From: Kappaphycus alvarezii
Taxonomy: Eukaryota; Rhodophyta; Florideophyceae; Gigartinales; Solieriaceae
Assembly (NCBI GenBank): GCA_002205965.3
Contig: NADL03000146.1
Location: forward strand, 143,538-207,537
DNA: 64,000 nucleotides
Direction of reading: 5' to 3'
Within the stretch, counting starts at the first letter, position 1. Each line of letters starts with the position of its first letter. Of the stretch, positions 53,791 through 63,794 are shown in pieces. The notes below the pieces were generated by a model that was not told where the DNA came from, did not search any database, and saw only the letters and a list, made by a program, of their open reading frames with translations. Made by a program: the position numbers and the translations under genes.

Positions 53791-53853
53791 GAAGAATTCC
53801 TTCTCACACAGGACTATGCGCAACCACGGGGCATACTCATCTTTAACTATAGA

Positions 53854-54290
53854 ATGATTCCTATGGGAGGAAAAAGGGCCTGGGAATGGATCATCTCGAT
53901 TACGCGGGACTACTACGAACTCCACGTAATCATCCATTTCTACATTAATATATGCCTATGTTTTCGTACGTTGAACGGACCATTGCTACCTCAAGAAGAT
54001 TTCCGACTATTAATAAGAGTTCTATTTTCATTCCAAAACGGAAGGTTCACGGAAGCAGGTCCAGAGTTTGTGGAGGTAATATATCATTACTCTATAGGAA
54101 GATATGGAATGGTAGCTCGGAGACTTGTCGCAAACGTATCTGAATATTATCCGTCCAATTTACGTATTTCTCAAGAACAACCAAGATGTGCGACTGAGAG
54201 GTTACGCCTTACCCCTGATATGGAATATCGACTGGTCCCGTATCCTTATGGGAACCTTATGTTTCCCGCCACAAATTGGGAACGTTGAGG
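53854..54290 (+). CDS. Extra ORF 1 in the env position of copy C, unknown domain
   Basis: In the same open frame as the integrase C-terminus, with an internal Met at 53854 (MIPMGGKRAWEWI). The domain reads YINICLCFRTLNGPLLPQEDFRLLIRVLFSF...IGRYGMVARRL, then after a likely one-base shift near 54125 YLNIIRPIYVFLKNNQD and, back in the first frame, YRLVPYPYGNLMF. It is clearly paralogous to the next ORF. It is aromatic and hydrophobic without an evident signal peptide or long membrane span. The family is not recognised. It is unlike env proteins of errantiviruses in the visible motifs (no furin-like site or transmembrane segment). Confidence 0.55.
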
Positions 54291-54510
54291 CGGCGAGGAT
54301 CCTCCTGAAGCAGTGATGATGACCAGGAGGACCTTCGGGAGACAACAACCCGCCCAGAAGAGGTTCGGTCGTCCCCCGAGAGGACCTCGTGCAGGTCCCA
54401 GTACGTCAGGAGCTGGTCGCGGCCATTCATCGGGACGTCCACCACAACTTCATCTCTAGCCTCCTTCACAACCATGCACAGCATACAGTGGAAGAAGAAG
54501 ATTATCTTTT

Positions 54511-54968
54511 TGGCTGCGCAATATCTCCGAGGACGCGAACGATGCGCAGGTCATTTCTTATTTCATGATAAGCATCTGTTTATGTTTTAGGGCGCTACAT
54601 GGACCGCACTTATCTTACGAAGATTCGTTCTTGATGATGCGTGTCTTCTTTTCTTATCGGCATCCATTCCTCCGGCATCTTCCAGAAGAGTTTGCATATC
54701 ATATATATTTTTTCACTCTTGGAAGATTCGGAAGAGTCACGGAAGAAGAATGTATTCAACCCCACCTCGATGTTATCAAACCAATATATGAGGCTATGCT
54801 ACAAAGTGAGGTACCAGTAATGCGAACCTACTTTTTAGAGCATCATATTGGTAATCAGTTGCATCCGTACCCGTTTGAGAGACCATACATTTTATCAATA
54901 AGACAGCGAACACTAAGGAACAGAAGAAGAAGAAGACGAGTCGGGACGTTCGTCTTGAGCGGAGGGCG
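54511..54968 (+). CDS. Extra ORF 2 in the env position of copy C, paralogue of ORF 1
   Basis: The frame runs from a WLRNISEDANDAQV block through the Met at 54565 (MISICLCFRALHGPHLSYED) to VFFSYRHPFLRHLPEEFAYHIYFFTLGRFGRV, LDVIKPIYEAMLQSE, HPYPFERPYILSIRQ and a basic tail RNRRRRRRVG before entering the LTR. The blocks CLCFR.L.GP, GR(Y/F)G.V, ...I.PIY and PYP..... align with extra ORF 1. Between the two, 54300-54470 encodes a Gly/Arg/Pro/Ser-rich linker (RRTFGRQQPAQKRFGRPPRG). One two-domain protein, or two proteins, is possible. The Arg tail suggests nucleic-acid binding or nuclear entry (inference). Confidence 0.55.
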
Positions 54969-56281
54969 TGATGTGCGCAAATTCGCACACGAAAAAAATC
55001 TAGATGAGGACCAATTGTATACAGTATCGGAATTTGGAAGATATTTTTACAGTTTTGAATTTGCAAGATATTTTTAATTTGGATGAGTGTCGCAAAATCA
55101 TGGGTTGATTTTTTATTTTAAGACCCTGTGTCATTAATAGGTGCCGTTACTGTACATGTCCAAGTCGTCTTACTTTTCGAAGACGTCGCAGTATTTAAAG
55201 TTCAAATCGACGTCGTTGAGGCAACCCCCGCCATCAACTACCCCATCAGCTCACCCTTCTTTTGGCCCTTAACATGACCAACCTCCGCCCTTCCCTCACC
55301 ATCACCAAGTCATCCCGAGGCCGTCGTCCACTCAACGCTTTGGCCCTGATGGAAAATGGTCCAACTGACTACGATGATTACTGTAGAAGGTTGGACCGGG
55401 AATCGTTCGGGAGTGGGTCCGCCGTAACTGCTTCGAGCAGGCAGAAGATGCAGAGGAGGAAGAGGAGGAAGAGGAGGAGGACTGCGTGGATCCATGGGAG
55501 CCACTAGTGTACAGCGGTGGGGGGCTCCCATTGAGAATGAAGGGGAGACTGAGGTATTGATTGTGATCTCTGACTCTTCTGACGAAGATGAAGAGAGGAG
55601 TGAAGAGGAGGATGAGGAGGATGAGGGGGAGGGAACATGGAAAGTGCTGGATTAGTGGGGAAGGAGCCAGAAAATATGGACCAGGTGGTCCCGACTCTGG
55701 AACCGGATGGGGGCGCCTCAGTGATCTAGATATTTCGCAGGAGGCAATGGAGAATTCTAGGCCGTTCGCGATATTTGTGTGGACTGCCTGGGTGGGATGT
55801 ATTTTTGGGGGATTTGTTTGCTCTGATATAGAGGAGTAAGATATTAAGGAAAATCTAGATATTTATCCTGATAGTACTGCTGTTAGTCTTTCTCGTTCAC
55901 ACGATTCCATTTGGTGCATTTTATAGTTCTTAGTATGTTTCTGTGAGACTTTAGGGTTAGCCAAAAAGTCTATATAAGCTAAGTAAACTGCTTCCTCGTG
56001 GAGATATCAAGCAAGTTGGCAGACAACTTCAAGTCAAGCTCCGAGTAGTACGGAGTTGAGAGTCAACTTCATACCCAAGAAATATTTTCCTAAGCTGGTC
56101 CCAGAGTATCCATGGTAGACCCTCCCATTCCATACTTGCTTGTAGCCTCTCAACTCTCTTCCATATACACTCCCTTTTATTCGTTCAACTATACCACGGT
56201 AGCACTTTTGTCGCTCGCAACACCTCCTTCTTGGGGTAGTTGGTTCTGTGTATCTCTTCTCCCAACGGTTTGCCTCTATCA
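54969..56281 (+). repeat. 3' LTR of Ty3 copy C
   Basis: 1313 bp, near-identical to 47678-48993, preceded by the purine-rich GCGGAGGGCG. Differences include one-base indels (many in homopolymers), an extra atatc near 56004 and scattered substitutions. It is followed by the CGGCT duplication. Confidence 0.92.
55274..55815 (+). pseudogene. LTR-encoded acidic ORF, 3' LTR copy
   Basis: Second copy of the ORF at 47989-48551. Extra one-base losses (for example in the codons for Glu-Leu near 55405 and in the downstream acidic stretch) break the frame earlier than in the 5' LTR. The coding blocks TITKSSRGRRPL, GPTDYDDY and the acidic tracts are otherwise unchanged. Confidence 0.5.
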
Positions 56282-56434
56282 CGGCTCATTGAAAATGGCA
56301 GGTTTCCGTTTCAATATTTCTTCACGGCCATTGATTTATTCAATGCTAAGTGCAGTGTCTTTCTAAAGCAGTGGGCAGGAAATTTGATTCTCTTTCTCGT
56401 GCTTACTTCAATTCTAAACTCAAAGCGACAGTGA
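56282..56434 (+). pseudogene. Unknown ORF split by Ty3 copy C (right part)
   Basis: This is the continuation of the frame at 47241-47677. It reads IENGRFPFQYFFTAIDLF and ends at a stop at 56432-56434 after a short hydrophobic C-terminus (LILFLVLTSIL). The junction codon is completed by the duplicated cggct plus the following c. A different frame continues open to 56580, so the true end is uncertain. Confidence 0.35.
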
Positions 56435-58785
56435 AACCCACTGCATTATATACTACTCTACTGGTAAAATCCTGTCTGCCTTCTCCCGGCTTTCAGTCGA
56501 TATCTACTCCATACGACTGCCCGCTTGTCACCTATATTCCTTACTCAATGTCTATTCAGTACAAATGTAGAGCCTCGTGAAGCCTACCTGTAACATTCTT
56601 AATGGTCCAGAGGTCCTGATACCGCACTGCTCAATGCACTGTGAAAATAGTAAGCTATCCCATAAGGATATGACAACGTGTACGTTAATATGCGCACTGT
56701 ATTCCCTTCACCATATTTGCTGATCACAATACACAAATCGCAGTCCAAAATTAGTAAGCAAACAAACTCAACAAATGCATTGATGGATGGGCACACAAAT
56801 TAACATACAATAGGATTTGCCGAAGATCCATAACGCTCCAACCAATGGAGTAGATGGGAGTTTGAAAGGAGGAGCATAAGCAAACTTACTGTGGGAAGCA
56901 CTCCGCCCAAGTTTTTTGGGAGCCGTAATATCCTATACTATAGCTTATATTTGCCCATGTGCTTCTCTATCCTTTCCTTTCGAAAAGAATCATTAACGAA
57001 AAAGATACGGCGAGTTCTTTTTAGATTTCATTGATGAAATCAATTGATAAATTTAGAGCTATTAATATGAATACTTGTGATTCCTCAGCCAGCTTGGAAA
57101 GGGTTTCCCGTAGACGGAGAATTTGTGCCATATGACAAGTCGTTTAAGGCCTTCTAGTTGTTCTTTTCTGTTTTAAGTGGTTATCCCTTTCAACGGATGG
57201 GCTTGAACCATTAATATCTATTGGTTTCAGAAAGACGCTATTAAGACTCCTAACTGGATAGAAATTAAGGGTTTGAGCCTTTAACGTCATACATCTATAG
57301 GCTGAGATGTAATCAGCACTTCATAGCAGGGCCTCGGGCGGACTCTGAAAAGATTGAAGTCCTGGAGAAGTCAGTTTCAAACCAGTTTTAAAAAAGTGAA
57401 TTTACCGTCTGGTGTCTCCTAAAAGGGGGCCGGCTCTGGTCGCAAATTGACTAATTGCCATTCTACTATGGATGAGAGGAACTTTTCTAGACATGCGGTA
57501 TCTCGTAGAGTAGAGGCAAAAATTACTCAGAGCACCACGACTGCACTGAATTTTCGAATAAGTTTGAGAACTTGTGCTGGGCTAGATGAAGGTGGGTTGG
57601 AAAATGTTGAGTAAAAGTGCTGTGGAGCGCGTTCATTAAGGAAGGAGAAGCGGAGAGGAGATGACATAGGCCAGAGCAAACATTTTTGCCTAATCCAATA
57701 GCTAACGGCGTCAGGTAGTCCTCTATTCCACTTTGTACTGACAAGATTTTTGTTCCAAGCGCATGCGGCAGAGAATAACATTATCACAGATTTTATGCTA
57801 TTATCGTAATTGAACTCTTGAATGAATCCGGATCATGCAATTCTCTTTACAAGTGGTAGGGACGGTCACTGATAGGATGACCTCGAGCAGGACGAGAGTC
57901 CAGAGGACCGAGCATTGACACGAGGGGGGAATGTGGGGTGATTTAATATTTGAAAAATATGGTCGGTTTTGAGACGAGTGATGTTATCACATTTGTAATT
58001 GAGTGTGAAGGGACTTAAGGCGGCTAATAGAACTACCTTTTGAAGTACCGTAGTTTCAACACTGCTCTTGTTACAAAACGGTGAGGGTTTAAAGATTCCC
58101 TTGGGCGCCCAGCAGTACTGCGAGTGCGCTGTACAGCAAAAGTACGTGGAGCATTAGAAGACCCAACGCGAATTGTCCGCCCTGGAAGCCAGAGTCCTCG
58201 CAGGGACAGGGGTCGGACTACAAAGGAGAAGATTAATGTTTTTCAACCACCGCCAGTCATGCTCTAAGTACAAGTCGTTAGTAAATATGTAGAGAACACA
58301 TAACAATTGAATTTTCGACAGAGTTTGCCGCCTGATCAATCACCACCTTTGTTGTATCATTGGGTCATCCATAGCGATGTCTGTTTTGTTTTGGGCCGCT
58401 TCGCACGTTTTCTGACATGGCATATCTGGCATACGCGGTCAGTTTGATATCTAGGGGTAAGTAGGGTAAATAGGGTGGTTTACTTGAATGGTTTGGTATG
58501 GGATGGTCTAAGGAAAAAAGAACTCATCCACCACTACCGTAAATCACCAGCATTTGTGATGTATAGACCCTGTACAGACAAATCCATCGCTGTCCCCGTG
58601 CTCGTAAGTAGGGTGTTTTAATGATTGAAAAATAGGTTAGCCTATGTTCCAAAGGGGGTTTTAAGAAGGGTTGGTTTACTGCGAGCGGTGCGAAGGTTAG
58701 GAGTCCTATGACTTTGCATTGAAATCATGTTGCTGGATCTGCAGTAAGCACAAACAACTGAGGCTTCCGGCTTAGTAAAGAAGCC
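56435..58785. other. About 2.3 kb without recognisable genes
   Basis: Minus-strand frames at 57523-57787 (73-86 codons) and 58154-58339 have no recognisable similarity. Some purine-rich words (aagtagggt, gtaagtagggt) recur near 58455 and 58608 in a loose repeat. No LTR, transposase or host gene is seen. Confidence 0.4.
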
Positions 58786-59255
58786 CAGTCCACAAGTAGG
58801 CGTCGTTGGAAGTGGGCATCAACACGGCGTGTTGTTGGCCTCTTTGGTTGCTCACTCTTGAGTATTGATCCAAGGACCGGCTGGCGCGACCGATCATGCC
58901 ACCTCTTCTATCACTGATGTATGCTTGTGCAACACTACAAAGTGACTAGAAATCAAGTTTGAATCGCGTGACTAATTGTTCGTTTTGCGGCACTTTGATC
59001 TGGGGAACGTATGAGGTGCCAACTTGCAAGCGTGGAGATAGGAACGGGGACGAGCCTGTTCCTGCCAGGTAATCCGGATATGAACTGCTGGTATTTCCGT
59101 AGCTTATCAGCATAGGCTGGGTCTATGCTCTTTGGGGGGTTGAAGATTCTCCTTATGAGGTGAGATTGGGTCAGCGGGTTCACTAAGGTAACATAATAGT
59201 GTGCCGCAAGTAACCCATTGGAGCCCGTGGCCCTAGTGCCTGGCCTCATCTTGAG
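58786..59255 (-). mobile_element. 3' fragment of the non-LTR retrotransposon family
   Basis: The minus-strand frame 58953-59249 contains YVTLVNPLTQSHLIRR and AYADKLRKYQQFISGLPG, which resemble the C-terminal V-NPL and ADK-RKY region of LINE-type reverse transcriptases. The DNA near 58920-58985 (atgtatgcttgtgcaacact; gcgtgactaa) matches the end of the element at 17950-18020 (atgtatgtgcaacactgtga; gggtgactaa). This confirms a shared family. Only the last few hundred bases are present. Confidence 0.6.
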
Positions 59256-59669
59256 TTGCGCACGTCGCGACCAGCTTTGTTCTTTGGAAGTTTCGTCTAG
59301 TCTGTGTTCTCAACAAAACGTGGTCGAAATAAAACAGTGCGGTATGGTAGTAGTATTGATCTCGACAATAGTGTCCAATAATAACAAACCACACTTGAAA
59401 TTATCCATCCGCAAAACCAGGCATACGCAGCCCCCTGACTCGCTCTGACTGCCAACAGTCGGTCATCACCACGCCCAAATCATCCGCCACCGCTCCGCAC
59501 TCTCACGCCTCAAACGCCTTGACGAATCCACATCAAAAGCTGCTCAAACTTTTCCTCCCCTCGTTCCACGCATCCACACCCCATCCCCGCGCCACGTGCA
59601 CCAAGAACAAGCCCACGCGCGCATCGCGTCCCAACCGCATTCATCCAGCGCGACATTCCGTGCTCAACC

Positions 59670-60747
59670 ATGGCATCAGGACGCGACGCACCGCTTCAAA
59701 CGTGCATATACCGTGGGAGTACGACGCACACGCGACGTAAACCGTGGTTCAACAGGTTCCGTTACGGGATTTACATGGCGTACATTGATTTAGAGGAGCT
59801 TTGAGTCAGGCGTGCTTGAGTCATGGCCGTTATTTTCATCGGGTACGGGATGGGCGGTGACTTCGGTTCTTTGTAGGGATCATATGGTGAATGAAAGGGG
59901 GGGAGGGGGTTGTTGACGAGGGTGCGGGATGTGGTGGAGAGGGAGACGGGGGTGAGACCGCGGGGTGCGGTAAGGTTGTTGACTTTTACGGGTGTTGGGG
60001 GTAGAGTTTAATCCGATAAGTGTGTACTATGTGTTTGATGAGACGGGGTTGCGGGTGGAGACGGTGGTGGCGGAGGTGAGTAACTTTCCGTGGTTCGAGC
60101 AGCATAATTATGTGATTCGACCTGTGGAGGGCGTGGGGGTGGCGGGGGGGTTATGCGGAAGTTTACGACGCATGACAAGTCGTTTTATGTGTCCGTTTAT
60201 GGTGTAAGGATGTGCAGTATGAATGGTTGGTGAGTGAGCCTGGGGAGCGGGTGCGGTTGAGGATCGGGGTGAGCGATCGGGAGGGCGGGTTTTTTATGGC
60301 CGGTATGGAGGGGACGAGGGTGGAGTGGGGCGCGTGGAGGTTGGTGCAGATGCAGGTGTGCATCCTATGCATAGTTTGGTGGTGATGGCGGGGATTTTGT
60401 TCGAGTCGGGGCGACTGTTTCGACGGGGATTAAGGTTCTTCCCGCATCCGACAGGCGCGGAGAGCTGGTTGTCGCGGGCGATTTTTGTGGTTGTTAGTGC
60501 ATTGATGGCGGTGGTGAATGGGATCAGGAGGGCTTTCGGACAAGAAGAGTGGCGGGTGGTTAGGGAGGATTGGAGTGCTGGGTTTGGTTGCCGGGGAATT
60601 TTGTGTGAGGGTGGGCTGCTGTTGGGTGAGGAGGCGGTGTGGAAGTTGGAAGTTGGAACGTTTGTTGTGACGTGCGGCGAGACGGGGACGGGCTCCAGGT
60701 ATGAATCGATTCTCTGCTTTGGAATGCCACGTTGCGAGGATTGTTAG
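59670..60747 (+). CDS. DUF1365 family protein, frame interrupted
   Basis: The ATG at 59670 opens CIYRGSTTHTRRKPWFNRFRYGIYMAYIDLEEL, the typical DUF1365 N-terminus (Y.G...H.R..P....FRY..YM.Y.DL.EL). Then, after frame changes between 59800 and 60000, VEFNPISVYYVFDETG (the FNP.S.YY.FD block), VAEVSNFPWFEQHNYV, a MHVSPFM-like MCPFMV, LVSEPGERVRLRIGVSDREGGFF, MHSLVVMAGILFESGRLFRRGLRFFPHP (the conserved end) and then an extension to 60747. In bacteria the family sits next to cyclopropane-fatty-acid synthase and amine-oxidase genes; no such partner is seen here. The biochemical role is not known. All core blocks exist in order, so the breaks look like sequence errors. Confidence 0.8.
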
Positions 60748-61183
60748 ATGGTTTATCGACAATGATATGTGGGTTGAAATGTTGTCGCTTCCTGCCGGCG
60801 ACTGGATCCTGTTGGGAGGGCCGGAAGAGCAGCAAGTACGGAAGCCGCTGGGCTGCGTGCTGAGTTGCATGAGCATGGGAAAACTCGTTGGGTGGAGACT
60901 AAATTTGAAATTTAAAAAGCGTAAAGGACAGGGCATTACCTGGCACCCAACTACAGTTGAATCGATACCAGGCCAAACACAGCGGTCCATTTAAAAGTTG
61001 AATTGATCCCTCGTCGTTGACAAAAACTTGTTGGTCAACCAGCCACTACCCTTCCTCCATCGATCCTCAACTCGCTCTTCTCCAACCCAACCCAATACAT
61101 CGCAAGTCTCCACGTCTCGATCCCTCCTTTATCGCAAAGTCCTCTACCGCACTATCCTACACTGCAACACTATATCAAACAAT

Positions 61184-62175
61184 ATGCTCAACCCAAGCCC
61201 CAACGCCCCCCCCCAGACCGTCTCCCCAACTACCTCCTTTCCCCTCCACCCACTCACTCCACCCCCCCTGTTCACCCCGCCGCAAAATCCACACCCCTCC
61301 CCCCTCTCAAGTCCGCCGCTCTTCCCATCTCGTCACCTTCAACGACCGACTCCGTCAAACCCCCAGCCAAACCCCCACCACCCCCCACCCCAACCAAAGA
61401 CCCCTCCGCCACGAACCTCACCTTCCCGCTCCCCATTCTCCCGCCCTACGACCCTCATCCAGATCGCTCTCATTGCGTACACCCTCTCGCATGCCCCCCA
61501 CAAAATCACTCCTCGACTCGGGCACACCCTCCATTCTCAACATTCGTTCCCCCATGTCACCATCTTCTACCACTCGTCATCCGCTCACACCCAACACCTC
61601 ACTACCCGCCGCCTCCGTCCTGAAACGCACCCCGGCTACACCTCCAGTCGATCAAGCACGCTCGTCGACCGCTGGATCACCGCCTTTGGTTTCACACCGG
61701 CACAGGAATCACAGGTGTTGCGTGAATTGAGACGTCATGGTGATATTGTGCGTAGTGTGGCCGGACGTGGAAATTGGGTTCACGTCATGTATCGTACCAA
61801 TTTGCAAGCCCAGGTCGCCTTGTACAAGCCGTGGCGAGTGTTGAACGGTACTGATACTATGGTTGGAGTGGTGCCGTGTACCGAGGTCGCCGTAGCGAAA
61901 GAAGCGGAGGAGCAGGTGGAGAGGGGTGTGTTGGTTGCTTCCCCGGCTACAAAGGCGGCGCGCCCGCTGTTATGACTCCTAGGATGAGTGTTGGAGGTAC
62001 ACCCGCCGCAATGATGAGGAGAAGTGCGACCGGTAATGGTGCCGCTATCGTCAGAACCCCGCAGGAAGCAAATGGGTGTTTTGGATTATATAAGCGGCTT
62101 TTACAAGTGAGCAGAGACGGCAATACGCCTCGTTTGCGTTTTGATGCCGCGTCGAGTTTAGCTGGGCGACTTTGA
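61184..62175 (+). CDS. NUP35: Nucleoporin NUP35/Nup53 (MPPN domain)
   Basis: Nuclear pore inner-ring component. The ATG at 61184 starts a Pro/Ser/Thr-rich, disordered N-terminus. The MPPN (RRM-like) domain then reads VDRWITAFGFTPAQESQVL (61655-61715), LRRHGDIVRS, GNWVHVMYRTNLQAQVALYKPW and MVGVVPC (about 61858-61880), matching the W.TVFGF..., G.I......NW..I.Y.....A..AL and IGV..C pattern of NUP35. A one-base shift near 61965 leads into the C-terminal tail (TPQEANGCFGLYKRLLQ), which could hold the membrane-binding amphipathic helix. It lies 264 bp upstream of the next gene on the same strand. The start could be further upstream, but 61184 is the first ATG in the frame. Confidence 0.85.
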
Positions 62176-62438
62176 GAGGTTGGTTGCCTCTAGCAGGTTC
62201 GAGTACATGGTGGCAAGCATTGTGGCGTGCGATGCTTTCCAAGAAAATGTCGTCGATAAAAAATAATGCAAGTTAATTTAGTTATGTAGCTTACTTAAGC
62301 TTAAAACCTCGCCAAATTTGCTTCCGACGCGATCTGCAGATCCATCTAGCAGTGCGGCCCTACCGAATTTGTTTCCAGACAATCAACCTCTGGCAATCCT
62401 TTCTTCAACTCTTCATTCCGTCACCCCACCAGCACATT

Positions 62439-63794
62439 ATGTCTGAGCCGGATCCCGTCACTTCCATTGAGGACGACATTGAAGACGTCGCCCGCCGCGC
62501 CCGCGCCGCCGCCCGCGCCATGCAATCCCTCACCTCGGAGGAAAGGGATAGCGCCTTGTCAACCATGCATTTGCATCTCTCCCAAGCGCGTCCACAGATC
62601 TTGTTCTGTAATGAGCTCGACAAAAGCGCGGCCCAGAAGCGTCTCGCGGAGGGCAAGATATCCTCGGCCTTGTGTAAGCGCTTAGATTTGGAGGGTCGCA
62701 AGTTTGACGCCTTGTTGCAGGGCGTCGAGTCCGTGCGTTCCTTGAAGGATCCGGTGGGACGTGCTCGCTGTCGCGCGAGATTGATGAGGGTTTGCAGCTG
62801 TATCGTGTTGCTTGTCCGATTGGAGTCATTTGTGTCATCTTTGAGGCTAGACCAGAGGCAGCAGTCCAGATTGCGAGCTTGGCTATTAAGAGTAGTAATG
62901 CTGTCATTTTGAAGGGCGGCAAGGAGGCGGAAGGACTAACAGCGTCTTGGTGAATACCATGAGGCAGGCCTTGACTTATGTCCAGTTTCCGGAGGATGCC
63001 GTCCAGTTGGTGGCCACTAGAGAGGAGGTGAGAGAGTTATTGGATCAGAGCAAGTACATCGATCTCATTATTCCAAGAGGCTCGAATGAACTGGTGCGGT
63101 ACATTTCCAACAACACTCGCATTCCCGTCATGGGCCACGCCGACGGAATCTGCGCTGTGTATATTGACAAAGCCGCCGATGAAGCCATTGCGGCGGGGAT
63201 CGTTGTCGATGCAAAGGCCCAGTATCCCGCAGTGTGCAATGCCGTAGAGACGATGCTTGTGCATCGCGCGGCCGTCGATCGTCTGTTGCCCGGCATTGGG
63301 AAGGCTTTAGCCGAAGCGAATGTTGAGGTACGCGCCGATGCCGCTGCAAAAGTTTGCTGTCGAAAGTTGACGGGTTGCGCGTGGTCGATGTGTCGCCGGA
63401 GGATTATGATACAGAGTTTCTGGACCTGGTGCTGGCCGTGAAAGTTGTAGACTCTGTAGACGAGGCAATTGTACATATTAATGAGCATGGCAGTGGGCAT
63501 ACAGTGCTATAGTCACGGAAGATGAGGCTGTGGCGAAGCGGTTTCATGGCAAAGGTGGATTCGGCGGGCGTCTATCATAATGCTTCAACCCGGTTTGCGG
63601 ATGGCTACAGGCTCGGTTTCGGTGCGGAGGTCGGAGTGAGTACGCACCGCACTCATGCGAGGGGCCGGTCGGTTGGAGGGGCTGATGATTTACAAATACA
63701 AGCTGGTGGGACATGACATGTCGTGAAACCGTATGTAAATGGTGAGAAACAACTTCATCACAAAGATACCCCGGAGAGGCTGCCACCGGTTTGA
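62439..63794 (+). CDS. proA: Gamma-glutamyl phosphate reductase (proline synthesis), frame interrupted
   Basis: Reduces gamma-glutamyl phosphate to glutamate-5-semialdehyde with NADPH in proline synthesis. The ATG at 62439 ([17 protein letters not shown]) fits a protein of the monofunctional ProA length; no kinase domain is seen upstream, so it is not a fused plant-type P5CS in this window. Blocks in order: [108 protein letters not shown] (catalytic Cys, about 63237), [28 protein letters not shown] (about 63552-63600) and [16 protein letters not shown]. Frame changes near 62757, 62935, 63350, 63500 and 63660-63720. All active-site blocks remain. The end at 63794 assumes a final shift near 63720. 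Confidence 0.9.

Larger units (their letters stand above)
47678..56281 (+). mobile_element. Ty3/gypsy LTR retrotransposon, copy C (structurally complete)
   Basis: 8.6 kb, with two ~1.31-kb LTRs (47678-48993 and 54969-56281), a flanking CGGCT duplication, a primer-binding site candidate at 48994 and a purine-rich GGAGGG before the 3' LTR. The interior encodes gag with two zinc knuckles, DSGA protease, YIDD reverse transcriptase, RNase H and integrase, plus two extra tandem ORFs downstream of integrase. The LTRs differ mainly by single-base indels with some substitutions, pointing to a fairly young insertion. The polyprotein frame is broken by many one-base shifts, which may be sequence errors in part. 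Most similar in its motif wording to copies A and B. Confidence 0.93.

Noticed and set aside
53854..54968. Calling the two extra ORFs of element C an env glycoprotein
   Set aside because: No signal peptide, cleavage site or transmembrane segment is visible, and the position alone is insufficient.
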